Assembly (NCBI GenBank): GCA_004028775.1
Contig: RXGA01000001.1
Location: 1-64,000 of the forward strand
Reading direction: 5' to 3'
Source: Candidatus Methanosuratincola subterraneus
GTDB taxonomy: Archaea; Thermoproteota; Methanomethylicia; Methanomethylicales; Methanomethylicaceae
DNA: 64,000 nucleotides
In this document: positions 24,362 to 33,764 of the stretch, in pieces
Position numbering within the stretch: position 1 is the stretch's first letter
Layout of the letters: each line of letters opens with the position of its first letter
The notes under the pieces: model-generated
The model's database searches: none
Told to the model about the DNA's origin: nothing
Seen by the model: only the letters and a program-made list of their open reading frames with translations
Position numbers and translations under genes: made by a program

Positions 24362-27205
24362 TTGGTCAAGACCAGCCCCAGAGTGTTCTGGTTCCTCTTG
24401 CTCATTTTCGCCTCGACAGCGACCTTTACGCATCCAGTGGGCGCATACACTGAGAGCGTCACCCTGACCCCGGGGCAGCTCGCATGGAGCTGGCAGGCAG
24501 GGCCTGTGTTCCCAAACGACGAGGCCTCGCGGCTAGGATTTGAACAGCCTATACTGTACTACCAGGCGTACACCGTACCAGGCGGGTTTGAGCTCGATGT
24601 GCGGGCATCCGTTCCGACCGGAGGCGGCGGCTGGCCGAACGCGAACATCTCCGGAAGCCTCTCGTATTCCTCATCTGTCCAGAGGGCAGTCTCTTACTTG
24701 GCGTGGGAGGCACAGAACTTCGCCGTGACGGCGCCAGTCTTTCATAACCCCGAGGACGGGGTTGGGCTCTCCTGTCCGCCAGCAGGGATGGGGGACGCAC
24801 TGTATGGAGCGGGGCCCTCGGGCGGCATTATCAAGCTGGGCGCAAGCAAGTACTCAGGAGGGAGCACGATCTACACGGTGGAAGGCCCTGCAGCCTGGGC
24901 GGTTGCAAGTTACTCATATTGGAACAATGAGTACATCACGGACTATGCTGAGGTCAAAGTCAGGGCGACGCTATCCTCTTTGAGCCTGGCTTTTCATTGG
25001 ACGGAGATCAGCATCTCAGCCAGCATGAACGAGTCACCCATAGGCGCCCCAATCCGGTTCAGCGCTTCAGCCAAGGACGGCGTCGCCCCCTACGCCTTCT
25101 GCTGGGACTTCGGCGACGGCAACGTATCCCACGAACAGAGCCCATCCAAATCATATGCCTATCCTGGCGTATACACGGTTACTTGCACAGCAACCGATTC
25201 GATGGGCATAATCGATGTGAAGAGCCTCCAAGTGATAATCCGCACATACCTAACGATCACGCCCTCTAATGGCGGAAGCACAAGCCCCACGGCAGGGACA
25301 TATACATACACTTCGCCGCAACAGGTCGCAGTGCAGGCTTCGCCTTCCCCCGGGAATTGCTTCTCCCACTGGCTCCTAGACGGCCAGACGGTCTACTCCA
25401 ACCCAGTCTCGGTGATAATGGACGCAAACCACACCCTGAGCCCAATCTTCACCGCAGCGCCAACCCCTTTCAACTTCAGCATGTCAAAATCAGGGGATGT
25501 GGTCGTTCAAAAGGGCGGAAGCGGAAGCGCCACAGTATTGGCAACCCTTCTTTCCGGCAGTGCAGAACAGGTCTCGCTCAGCCATTTTTGGGCAGACAAC
25601 GCTCCATTCGACGTCTCGATAGGGATCTCGCCGCTAACATTAGTCCCGACAGCAACCGCATCTCTGCTGATCCAGACGGGTTCAAGCTCCCCCGCTGGCA
25701 CGTACACGTTGAGGGTTGTGGGCACGGCTTCAGGGGGGGCGACTAGGAGTGTTGACATAGCGGTCACAATAACGGAATCGCCGCCCCAAACCAACTACTA
25801 TTACCTGACTGTGCAGCCTGCTGATGGAGGTAGCACCAGCCCAGCGCTTGGCAGGTACAGATACGAGGCAGGCAAGGCAGTCTCACTGACCGCAACGCCA
25901 TACCCAGGCTACACCTTCCAGAATTGGTCTATCAACGGGATAGAATACACCTCCGAAACGGTTCAATTGATGATGAATGAGGATAAGAACGCGTCCGCGA
26001 GGTTCTCGCTCGAGCAGCAGGAGCAGCCCATCGAGCCAGTAACAGTCTCCCCATGCAGCATACTCACAGGCGAGCGCCTTGATAGAGTGATAGTCAATGA
26101 GAACTTTGGAGTGAACGTGACCGGGACGGTGCCGGGAACGACCGCCCCCTCGCAAGTCACTGTCACAGCGTGGCTGGACACGTCTGGTGCAATATGCTAC
26201 TCCGAAGGAAGTTGGAAGAATGCAGTATGCAAGTTCAGCGGCACGACCACAACAAATGCATCCGGGTGGTTCACAATTGCATTCGGTGATTTTTCAGGCA
26301 AGTTCTACTCGACTAACAGGAGCGCGCCCGTGGGGTCGCAGCACTATGCTTATGCGGTTGTGAGCGCCGGAGCCAACAACTATTCGTACAACAGCACTTG
26401 GTGGATCGACACGGTGATGGTGGCCGCCGAGTTCGACTACAACCTGACTGGCGCGGCTGCAAAATTCAGGTTCGTCTTCGCCACAGATGGGCACCCGGTG
26501 ACAGGCAGGGGCGGATATTACATGACCTCGCTCGAGGGCGCGTACAGTGCGCTAGCAGGCGGGACTTTGAATGCAAGCAGGCTCTCGACCCCGTGCGATT
26601 CGCATGGTTTCTCGAGTCTGTACATACCGTACGAGGAGATGAATGCTTCGACGCTCTTCTCGACCGTCGAGCTGCCAGTCTGGGCGATCCTACAGGACGG
26701 GAATGTCTTCAGGGCAAGCTGGCTGCCCACCAGCAGGATCAACTACACCGTGCTGGCTCCGGTGGTTTACCACTTCAACGCGACGTGCCTTGCTGTCGAG
26801 GCGATCGACTGGGGAGACCGAGAAAGCCTGGCAGGCGTGTCGGGGGTGCAGGTAGCGCTCTACTGGGACACGTATGCACACCCCTTTAACGGCACCCAGG
26901 GGCTGCTTGGCTACTTTGGACCCACGCAGAGGGCGAGCCTTGCCAGGCAGGATGGGCAGGTCTACATCGACATGAGCGCCTTAGCCCCAGAATATGGCCG
27001 AATACCTGTGGACAGCACGCTTTCTGTCCCTGAAACCAAGATCGAGGCGGAGATTGCCGTCGCTACGTATGCCGATTATCATGGAATAATTGCAACGGTA
27101 GGCGGCCCGGAAGGGTTGTGGCTTCAACTGGTCCCCGGGCATTCGTCATCAATACTGTATAATCCAGCCAGGGATGGTAGAATACTGCTTGTTGGCACAT
27201 TTTAG
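24362..27205 (+). CDS. Giant secreted surface protein with PKD and InlB-like repeats
   Basis: 947 residues. Signal peptide at about 1-28 (hydrophobic FWFLLLIFASTATFTHPVGA). Residues about 214-293 are a PKD domain with FCWDFGDGNVSHEQS and YAYPGVYTVTCTATDS. Two InlB-like (Flg_new/B-repeat) modules lie at about 295-365 and 479-550, each starting YLT with NGGSTSP or DGGSTSP and holding a W-x2-(N/D)G core. An Ig-like stretch lies between them. The remaining 400 residues are beta-rich with many sequons. No C-terminal membrane anchor is evident. It is probably an adhesin or sheath protein. The start is TTG with a GAGGGGGG SD overlapping the previous stop. Confidence 0.7.
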   Translation: MVKTSPRVFWFLLLIFASTATFTHPVGAYTESVTLTPGQLAWSWQAGPVFPNDEASRLGFEQPILYYQAYTVPGGFELDVRASVPTGGGGWPNANISGSLSYSSSVQRAVSYLAWEAQNFAVTAPVFHNPEDGVGLSCPPAGMGDALYGAGPSGGIIKLGASKYSGGSTIYTVEGPAAWAVASYSYWNNEYITDYAEVKVRATLSSLSLAFHWTEISISASMNESPIGAPIRFSASAKDGVAPYAFCWDFGDGNVSHEQSPSKSYAYPGVYTVTCTATDSMGIIDVKSLQVIIRTYLTITPSNGGSTSPTAGTYTYTSPQQVAVQASPSPGNCFSHWLLDGQTVYSNPVSVIMDANHTLSPIFTAAPTPFNFSMSKSGDVVVQKGGSGSATVLATLLSGSAEQVSLSHFWADNAPFDVSIGISPLTLVPTATASLLIQTGSSSPAGTYTLRVVGTASGGATRSVDIAVTITESPPQTNYYYLTVQPADGGSTSPALGRYRYEAGKAVSLTATPYPGYTFQNWSINGIEYTSETVQLMMNEDKNASARFSLEQQEQPIEPVTVSPCSILTGERLDRVIVNENFGVNVTGTVPGTTAPSQVTVTAWLDTSGAICYSEGSWKNAVCKFSGTTTTNASGWFTIAFGDFSGKFYSTNRSAPVGSQHYAYAVVSAGANNYSYNSTWWIDTVMVAAEFDYNLTGAAAKFRFVFATDGHPVTGRGGYYMTSLEGAYSALAGGTLNASRLSTPCDSHGFSSLYIPYEEMNASTLFSTVELPVWAILQDGNVFRASWLPTSRINYTVLAPVVYHFNATCLAVEAIDWGDRESLAGVSGVQVALYWDTYAHPFNGTQGLLGYFGPTQRASLARQDGQVYIDMSALAPEYGRIPVDSTLSVPETKIEAEIAVATYADYHGIIATVGGPEGLWLQLVPGHSSSILYNPARDGRILLVGTF

Positions 27206-27255
27206 GGAATTAATGATTGCCAGATGGCAAGGACGGGAAGCGCAGGTGTAGAAGC

Positions 27256-27987
27256 ATGCATGTAGGAATAACTGCAATAATGATATCTGTCGCAATGGTT
27301 GCAGCAGTTGCCGGATTAGCTGTAGGAGGGCAGTACATCGCGATGCAGGTGCCAAAATCCCCCGAGGTCACAATCCAGACTAAGGCGGCTGAGATTGGCA
27401 ATGTCATTTCGAGGAATGAGACAGGCATAGTTTTCGGGTTCTCGACCGGCGGATTGCCTATGGTTGAAAAGGAGCTGGGCGTGTTCAATGTCACCCTCAG
27501 CCTCCCAGGGGGATCCCAGAGCGTCCTGATCGGTAAGAGAGGCCTGTGCATAGTTGGCGGATCGATAACGAGCGCCCCAAAGGAGAACTTCTCGGTTTTG
27601 AGTGCAGGGAAAAGCTCCGGCTTTCTGGACGATGGAAGCAGGGTCAGGATCTTCAACGGGATGCTTGAAGGGGAGCGGGCAGCATTCATAATGCCCGTCC
27701 CCGCGATCGGATACGCTTGTTCTGCGAGCGATCTCAACGTAAGAACACATTCGGTAAGGATAATTGTCGGGAGCATCGAGGGACCTTTTTCGGCAGCCGG
27801 AACTTTTGACCTCTTGCTTCTAAAGAGTTGCTGGAAGGACCTGGCTTTCTCGAGGTATGTTGATTTGCCTGGAGGCGTGGAGATCTTCGTCGACGGGGTC
27901 AAGGCACTCAGCTTCTCTGTCAGCAGGGGGGACAAAGTCACAGTCGAGCTAGGTCGCGTCTGCTACACTCCGATCTGGCTGAGGTGA
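27256..27987 (+). CDS. Membrane-anchored exoprotein
   Basis: 243 residues from ATG at 27256, chosen for an AGGTG SD about eight bases upstream; the frame is open to 27217. The N-terminal 22 residues are hydrophobic (ITAIMISVAMVAAVAGLAVGG), then a beta-rich outer part with sequons and a few Cys. Together with the neighbours it has the one-helix-plus-head plan of minor pilins, though no prepilin cleavage site is seen. No family is recognised. Confidence 0.5.
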   Translation: MHVGITAIMISVAMVAAVAGLAVGGQYIAMQVPKSPEVTIQTKAAEIGNVISRNETGIVFGFSTGGLPMVEKELGVFNVTLSLPGGSQSVLIGKRGLCIVGGSITSAPKENFSVLSAGKSSGFLDDGSRVRIFNGMLEGERAAFIMPVPAIGYACSASDLNVRTHSVRIIVGSIEGPFSAAGTFDLLLLKSCWKDLAFSRYVDLPGGVEIFVDGVKALSFSVSRGDKVTVELGRVCYTPIWLR

Positions 27988-27992
27988 GTCCA

Positions 27993-28415
27993 ATGGACAG
28001 GTCTGTCACAACCATAATTTTGATCGCCTCCCTCCTGGCATCCGGATCATTGTTCGCAAGCACCTCGGCTGCTTTCTGGGAGAGGGCCAGCATGGTGATG
28101 GAAGAGAGCGCTGTAAGATGCATGGCTTTTCAGATGGCTGCAGGGGCGGCGGAGGCTGCCAGCGAAGCGGCGCAGAGCGGCACGGCAGTTAAAACATATG
28201 TCATATTCTCTGAAGAAGCGCTGGTCGAGGCCTCAGGGACAAGCATAACCGTAGTCTCCACATTCAAGGGGAGTTTGATTAATGCATCAGTCTCTTTAAT
28301 GGGCCGCATAGACATTCAGCCCTCGAAGATCAGTTCTTCGTCATTCATTGTGACAGCTTACCCGAATGGGACGGCAATAATCTCGGTCTCGGGGCAACGA
28401 GCCGAGGGGATTTAA
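27993..28415 (+). CDS. Small pilin-like exoprotein
   Basis: 140 residues from ATG at 27993, four bases after a GAGGTGAG SD that lies over the previous stop; an in-frame GTG at 27984 is possible. The hydrophobic helix (VTTIILIASLLASGSLFAS) starts at residue 5, followed by an Ala- and Ser-rich helical region and a beta-rich end with sequons (NAS, NGT). This helix-then-beta order is what type IV pilins show. Confidence 0.5.
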   Translation: MDRSVTTIILIASLLASGSLFASTSAAFWERASMVMEESAVRCMAFQMAAGAAEAASEAAQSGTAVKTYVIFSEEALVEASGTSITVVSTFKGSLINASVSLMGRIDIQPSKISSSSFIVTAYPNGTAIISVSGQRAEGI

Positions 28416-28455
28416 GCAAGACTGAAGTTTGGGGTCGAGCCCCGAGTGGCGGAAA

Positions 28456-28896
28456 ATGGATCAGGCCTTCGAAGCCACAATTGCTTTCGCGATATTTTTG
28501 GCAGCTTTTTCGGTATCGCAATACACAGCGGTCGCCGTCTACGAATCATCGATGGATAGGATCGATAAGCCGAGGCTGGAGGCGGCTGCTTGCATAGTGG
28601 CATCAGAGATTTTGATGCAAAACGGGAACTCTTCAGAAAGATGGTCATCCTGGGAGCCTGTTTGCGAACCCGGCTGCTATCTTAGCCCCGCTCCAGGCGT
28701 GGAGATCGCAATCAGGGCTACCTGCTACAGCATTGATCCATCAGGCGGAATTACAAGAATATGGATCAAGCAAGGACCCGCCATGCATCCCCTCGGCGCG
28801 GGCGCCCAGAAATACGTGAGCGGGATCGTCCTCGGAGATGGGACTTTTGTAAGGCTTGAGGTATATGCAAGCGATGGACTTAGCGGTGAGCTTTGA
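28456..28896 (+). CDS. Pilin-like exoprotein with cysteine-rich head
   Basis: 146 residues from ATG at 28456. M-D-Q-A-F-E leads into a hydrophobic helix (ATIAFAIFLAAFSVSQYTAVAVYE) with Glu at residue 6, as at the start of a mature type IV pilin. The head has four to five Cys (CIVA, CEPGC, CYSI) that may form disulfides outside the cell. The next gene starts on its last base. The frame is open back to 28429. Confidence 0.5.
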   Translation: MDQAFEATIAFAIFLAAFSVSQYTAVAVYESSMDRIDKPRLEAAACIVASEILMQNGNSSERWSSWEPVCEPGCYLSPAPGVEIAIRATCYSIDPSGGITRIWIKQGPAMHPLGAGAQKYVSGIVLGDGTFVRLEVYASDGLSGEL

Positions 28897-29342
28897 TGGG
28901 ATCCCTGATTAGACAAGCGATATCCCCTCAAACGAAGGGGTGGGGCAGAGGCGTTGCGTTGATTTTTGACTGTATGGTAGCCTGCGTTATAATGATAATC
29001 GGCCTTGCTGCATATAGCTCGCTGGCTACCCAAGCGCCACCAGAGCCCGATCAATGCCTCGGGGATTACGCAACACACGTCCTGAGCTTTTTGGACTCGA
29101 ATGGCTGCCTCGCAAGGCTTATAGAGGGGCATGACTCGTCAGCGGTGCGCCGGGCCATTGGGGAACTGCTGCCGGAGGGGGCGAGCTACTGCCTATGCGT
29201 CTATTCCCCCAGCTGGGAGCTGAACTGGTCCTTTTCCTCGCAAGGGTTTGACTGGAGAAACGCAGCGGCTTCGTCTCCATATCTAGTTTCCTGCGAGTCG
29301 AACCCAGAGCCGTACCTGGTGACGCTTGCAATATCAGAGTAA
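28896..29342 (+). CDS. Prepilin-like exoprotein with class III-type signal
   Basis: 148 residues from ATG at 28896, overlapping the previous stop. A basic start ends in WGRG, followed by VALIFDCMVACVIMIIGLAAYS. Arg-Gly before a hydrophobic helix fits a prepilin peptidase site, with Asp at +6 as in the protein at 13092-13418. The head has about six Cys. T-rich or hairpin termination is not clear after the stop. Confidence 0.55.
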   Translation: MGSLIRQAISPQTKGWGRGVALIFDCMVACVIMIIGLAAYSSLATQAPPEPDQCLGDYATHVLSFLDSNGCLARLIEGHDSSAVRRAIGELLPEGASYCLCVYSPSWELNWSFSSQGFDWRNAAASSPYLVSCESNPEPYLVTLAISE

Positions 29343-29387
29343 AAATAAATTTTCATAGCAGAACGTAATGGCCCTGGCAAGGCATGA

Positions 29388-29404
29388 CAGGGCACAGTGC
29401 CCTG
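29388..29404. promoter_or_regulatory. Perfect 8-bp inverted repeat, possible operator
   Basis: CAGGGCAC and GTGCCCTG flank a single A. A hairpin would have no loop, so a site for a dimeric DNA-binding protein fits better than an RNA terminator. It lies between two halves of the exoprotein locus, about 90 bases before the next TATA box. Confidence 0.35.
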
Positions 29405-29495
29405 GAGGGGTCAGAATAAGCTCAATCGCATTTTCGGGCCCCATGGTTACAAACCCATCTGAGCGGAATCCATTGGGACCGATCATCCAGGCTAG

Positions 29496-29504
29496 TTTAT
29501 TTAT
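29496..29504 (+). promoter_or_regulatory. TATA box for the second half of the exoprotein locus
   Basis: TTTATTTAT is centred about 33 bases before the ATG at 29533, so the leader would be only a few bases. It suggests that 29533-33579 is a separate transcript. Confidence 0.45.
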
Positions 29505-29532
29505 CCTCTCTGGATCTGCAGGGGGTCTGTTG

Positions 29533-30021
29533 ATGGTGTGGGACCGCAACATCCGCAAAACGGCAGGCATTTCACGCCCTGTTGATTTGATCTTGACTAC
29601 TTTCGCAGCTCTATTGGTTACGGCTGCTGTTGCGTCAGAAGGCAGGATTACTGAAAGCTACCATACAGAAGGGGGAACAGACCTACAGACCATAAAATCG
29701 CTCAACATGCTGATTCAGAGAGCGTATCTCTCGGAGCCCGGGAGCGGGGCCGTGTGCATCATGCACTGGGAAGGGGGACCGGCCGAATTGACGGTCAACG
29801 GCAGTCGTTCTAAGCTGGCGTTCCAAACCAACATTGTCATGGATCAAGTGGCCTTGAGTCTGCAAGACCCCGGGGCGATCATCCAATCAGTCCACTCGAA
29901 TGGGACTCACATTATCGTTGAATACAACGTTCAAATGAACAACCTTACAATGCCTGCAGGCGACATAGCACTGGTAATAACGAGAACCCATGATGGGATA
30001 AGGCTCATGTTGAGACCTTGA
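29533..30021 (+). CDS. Pilin-like exoprotein with class III-type signal
   Basis: 162 residues from ATG at 29533: basic MVWDRNIRKTAG, then ISRPVDLILTTFAALLVTAAVAS. Ala-Gly before the hydrophobic part is an acceptable prepilin cleavage site. The head is beta-rich with several sequons (NGS, NGT, NLT). The frame is open back to 29368, but the TATA position and the class III layout support this start. Confidence 0.5.
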   Translation: MVWDRNIRKTAGISRPVDLILTTFAALLVTAAVASEGRITESYHTEGGTDLQTIKSLNMLIQRAYLSEPGSGAVCIMHWEGGPAELTVNGSRSKLAFQTNIVMDQVALSLQDPGAIIQSVHSNGTHIIVEYNVQMNNLTMPAGDIALVITRTHDGIRLMLRP

Positions 30022-30070
30022 GGGGCGGACCTCCTGTTTGTGCAGCGTCGATAAAAGGAGGGGTGTAGGA

Positions 30071-30994
30071 ATGATGGAGGGGTTCTGCTATGGGCCGGCT
30101 AAGCCCCACAATAAAAAGGACCGGGGCTTCGCGCTTACGGCGACTGCATTGGCATTGGCGCTGATACTGATCTCTACAGGCTTTGTCATTGCAAGCGCTG
30201 CTTGGCATGGATCAAAGATCGGCTTGGATTCTGATTTGGCGAACATGCAGACGGTCAGAAGTGTCTTGAGGAATGCAGGCGCATATGCCTCAAAGACAGG
30301 CAACCCGGATGACGCAGAATCTTACATAAACGAATTCATCCAAAGATCGGCTAACGAAGACCTGAAAAGGCTTATGCCTGGGCCCGACGGCACCAGTTAC
30401 ACTACGACTCTAGGGGCTCCTGATTTCAGCTTATACAAAACTCGGAGCGGCCTGGGCGGGATTGGCGCCGTTACTGTTGAAGGACTGCCTGCAGGATCGT
30501 ATGCAATCGTTGCAGACAAACACGGAAATTTTGAGTTGGCTGGACCGGCTGAAGCTGGCATGACGCTTGAGATCAGAGTCGATCAGCATTTGACCGAGGC
30601 ATATTTGGTCGTTTATTCCCCAGAGTCGGCATCGTGGCGCTACCCTCAAACTGGAGTCGGTTTGGTTAATGTTTCGCAATCATACACTGTTTCGTACAGC
30701 ATCCCGATAATTAATGCAAGCGCATGGGCATCCCCTCCCGGATTCGCATATTTGCGGGTGCGCAATGCCCCTCCTCTTTCGCTCGTGCTTGTTGAGGACT
30801 CCACAGGGATCCTGAGGGGGGCAGCATGGAAGAGCCCTGCGGACATGGCGGCTTTAGATGGGGTGCCGGAGTTGCTGGTCCATGTGGCGGACTCGCAATT
30901 CATAGGGACTTTGAGGGTACTCGGGGCGACTGCATGGGTCAAGGCGGACGTCTCGGGTGGAGACGTCTTCCGCTACACCAATAACTATGGGTAA
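30071..30994 (+). CDS. Prepilin-like exoprotein, larger
   Basis: 307 residues from ATG at 30071 with a GGAGGGGTG SD just upstream. The start is Lys-rich and ends in KKDRG, followed by FALTATALALALILISTGFVIASAA, a clear class III-type signal with Arg-Gly at the cut. The outer domain of about 250 residues is beta-rich. The gene ends on the base where the next begins. It could be a minor pilin or tip protein. Confidence 0.6.
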   Translation: MMEGFCYGPAKPHNKKDRGFALTATALALALILISTGFVIASAAWHGSKIGLDSDLANMQTVRSVLRNAGAYASKTGNPDDAESYINEFIQRSANEDLKRLMPGPDGTSYTTTLGAPDFSLYKTRSGLGGIGAVTVEGLPAGSYAIVADKHGNFELAGPAEAGMTLEIRVDQHLTEAYLVVYSPESASWRYPQTGVGLVNVSQSYTVSYSIPIINASAWASPPGFAYLRVRNAPPLSLVLVEDSTGILRGAAWKSPADMAALDGVPELLVHVADSQFIGTLRVLGATAWVKADVSGGDVFRYTNNYG

Positions 30995-33579
30995 TGATGG
31001 GGGCGTCAGTTATTTTGTACCGAGGCATCAAACGGATCGGCCTAACCAGGGGAAATGGTTCGGGAGGTTTTGGGCAATCAGCACTAGGAGTTTTTGTGAT
31101 GGCGCTTATGTTAGCAGCATCAAGCATTGTGCAACCGCTTGAGGGGGGGCAGAGCTACGTTACGTTCTACAGCGGAGGTGAGGTCCTCCTGGCGCCGGAT
31201 GCGACCATCCATGGAGGTGGGACAGGCATGGCATATGCAATCTCGGAGATGCCGCGACCGCAGGCTTGGTCGGAGCCGTTCACATCCCCTCCCCAAGGAG
31301 TGCCCGCGGACCAATGGGCCGAAGTAAACGGATATGTCTTTGAGGGCACGGCGCCCTCGTCCGAAGCACTCTCCCTGAACGTCACAAATGGTTCCCTGGC
31401 ATGGACCAACAAAGGCATCGCCAGGGCGAAGGGCACCTACAACTTTACGCTCTGGAAGGCGTTCGACCAGCCGCTTTACGCTTACAACATCTCGATCATC
31501 ATCTTTGCCTCGAAGGGCGCATGGAACATCCACTCCCCTCCCCTCTACCTCACGATCACGGCACATGACCAGAACATGGCCCCTATCGTCACGCTCAGGT
31601 TCAATACGTCTGGGACTTCGCTTTATGGAAATGCATCCGCTTATGGCGGGGCGCCCGTGGCGCTGCTCGGGATCAACAACGCCTCATATGCATTCACCCT
31701 ATTTTCCGGAGGCTATGGCGAGCAGGCAACGCTGAAGCAGGGGCAATCGCAGAAGCTCTCCTTCACATGCTTCGCCCCGCTGAAATACATGTCAATAAAT
31801 TACTTCATAAACGAAACCGCCTACATGGACTACGACGCGGCTTACACTGTGAAGGTTGAGGATGTGATGATGACTCCGGGCGCACCCCCCGCAGCCCTAT
31901 TCGGCGTAACAGCAGGCGAGTGGTGGTACACCGCCAGCAATGGGGAAACAGCCGCTTGGCAGGTCGCCAATGGCGCCGGGGTACTGAACCTCACAAACCT
32001 CCCAACGGCATTCAACGGTGAGTTTTCATCCGCAACGACCGGGGCATGGGTGCCGCAGGGGCTCTCAATCTTCTCGGTCTCCAGTGGCTGCCTCAATACG
32101 AAAGGCTCCGGGGTGGAGATAACGAACAACGGGCTGGGGCAACCAGCCTCGAGCTACCCAGGAGCGCTCTACGCCCTGCCCGTTTATGGAGAAGGCGACT
32201 TTTATGTTGCGGTGAGGGTGGCGCTCTCTGGCTGGACAACATCGCCGCAATACACCAGCAGGATAGGATTGGCAATAACGGACACGTCTGGGAGCATAAT
32301 AGCATACCTGACTGCAAAGTTCAACAGCCCCAGGATGTCGTCGGCAATAAATTTGGAGGACTGCTACTACGGAGTCCAGCCCAACAACCCAAACGGGGGA
32401 TCCCTTTTGAGATACGGAAGGTCATCGCTCACGCTGAACATCTCGAGGGTTGGCTCGACATGGAACATCTACTGCGTCGAGACAGAGACTAACTTCACTG
32501 CGACGGGCACTAATGCCCCAATAGGAGGGATCCTGTTGCACCATGCCAACACGATCAATGGCATGAATGCAGGGTGGGATTACGTCCGCACAAACCTCCC
32601 AGCAGACATAGGCGTCCTGAGCGTGAGCCCAGACCAGCAGGCAGTAAGGATCGGGACATTCTATGCCAACACCACGCTCACATATACTGCAACCAATTCC
32701 GGGATGCCGCTGCTTGTTTCAAGCACAACGCAGGACTTTGGTGGGCTCAAATTTGCTGGGGTGTCTGAGGGGGATTTGGTTACACTATTCGGATCGGACG
32801 GATCTGCCGTTTTCAATGCGACCGTGACTGGAGGTACAGCAGAGGTCACCGTCGCAGGAGTGCAGTTACCATTCACCGGTACAGCTTTGGTCACACGCAT
32901 TCCCAAGTCCAGACCAATTGCACAATATTCCGGATATCTTTCCGGCGGGGACACGCTCTCCCTGACGTGCGATGATCAAGGTGCGTACTCGATCTCGAAA
33001 GTCTCCACAGGCGGCAACTGGTCCGGTGTGTTGGTAACCGGATTGCAGCAGGGTTGGAAAGTGACAGCCACGGGCGGGGGCTCTAATGCAGTCGTGTATG
33101 CAGGGAACTCCGGACGGGCGCTCGTTCCTCTGCCAACTGGAACAGTTTCGCTTTCGGTCTTCAAGCCGACCGCTGCAGTGCGTTATACGCTCCAGCAGGG
33201 GGCAGCATACTTCCTTGAGAGGATGCTGAGCCTCCCTGAATTAGCAACCTCCGATACGATCTTCTATGAAGTATCAACCACTGGGTACAGATATAAGGTA
33301 GAAGCCCAGATCCTTTCGGTCGATCGGCAGGACAGCTGGTCGCTTGGTAGCCTCGACAAGATGACTTTCAGGTTCAGCATTTATGAGGGCGGGGAGCTTA
33401 TGCGCGAGGTTGCCCCGATGGTCATTATAGGGGAGAGCGGGACCAGCATCCCGGTAACCAAGACAGGCGCGTATGTCTTCGCTGCTTTGATTCCGACCGG
33501 ACCCCAGCCATTATTGGTGAAGTTTAAGGATCCAAAGTCAGGGATCATCGTGGAAGGGAGGCTTGTTTCTGGGAATTGA
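30994..33579 (+). CDS. Giant surface protein, membrane-anchored at the N-terminus
   Basis: 861 residues. A basic Gly-rich start is followed by one hydrophobic segment at about 30-47 (ALGVFVMALMLAASSIV), then a very long beta-rich, Ser/Thr/Gly/Asn-rich outer region with many sequons and few Cys. A jelly-roll-like middle (GDFYVAVRVALSGW, SRIGLAITDTSGSI, TWNIYCVETE, about residues 395-510) resembles a concanavalin/laminin-G type fold, which often binds sugars; that is a guess from the pattern. Start ATG overlaps the previous stop. It closes the exoprotein locus. Confidence 0.6.
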   Translation: MMGASVILYRGIKRIGLTRGNGSGGFGQSALGVFVMALMLAASSIVQPLEGGQSYVTFYSGGEVLLAPDATIHGGGTGMAYAISEMPRPQAWSEPFTSPPQGVPADQWAEVNGYVFEGTAPSSEALSLNVTNGSLAWTNKGIARAKGTYNFTLWKAFDQPLYAYNISIIIFASKGAWNIHSPPLYLTITAHDQNMAPIVTLRFNTSGTSLYGNASAYGGAPVALLGINNASYAFTLFSGGYGEQATLKQGQSQKLSFTCFAPLKYMSINYFINETAYMDYDAAYTVKVEDVMMTPGAPPAALFGVTAGEWWYTASNGETAAWQVANGAGVLNLTNLPTAFNGEFSSATTGAWVPQGLSIFSVSSGCLNTKGSGVEITNNGLGQPASSYPGALYALPVYGEGDFYVAVRVALSGWTTSPQYTSRIGLAITDTSGSIIAYLTAKFNSPRMSSAINLEDCYYGVQPNNPNGGSLLRYGRSSLTLNISRVGSTWNIYCVETETNFTATGTNAPIGGILLHHANTINGMNAGWDYVRTNLPADIGVLSVSPDQQAVRIGTFYANTTLTYTATNSGMPLLVSSTTQDFGGLKFAGVSEGDLVTLFGSDGSAVFNATVTGGTAEVTVAGVQLPFTGTALVTRIPKSRPIAQYSGYLSGGDTLSLTCDDQGAYSISKVSTGGNWSGVLVTGLQQGWKVTATGGGSNAVVYAGNSGRALVPLPTGTVSLSVFKPTAAVRYTLQQGAAYFLERMLSLPELATSDTIFYEVSTTGYRYKVEAQILSVDRQDSWSLGSLDKMTFRFSIYEGGELMREVAPMVIIGESGTSIPVTKTGAYVFAALIPTGPQPLLVKFKDPKSGIIVEGRLVSGN

Positions 33580-33764
33580 TGGAAATAATCTTTCGCATTT
33601 CTAGAAAGCGACGCAATCGATTGAATGCAGTGACTGCCGCAGCGATGGGCGCATCCCCTGATGGGTTTAAAGGACAGCATCTTTTAGTGCTAGAGTTCGC
33701 TTTAGTGCAAAGGAAGAATTTTGCAGCCTTTTTGCATATGCTTTGCGAAAGAAGTTTACAGCCA

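Noticed and set aside
33580-33764. Repeated CTTTAGTGC in the gap after the exoprotein locus
   Set aside because: Only two imperfect copies; not enough for a repeat or an integration site.
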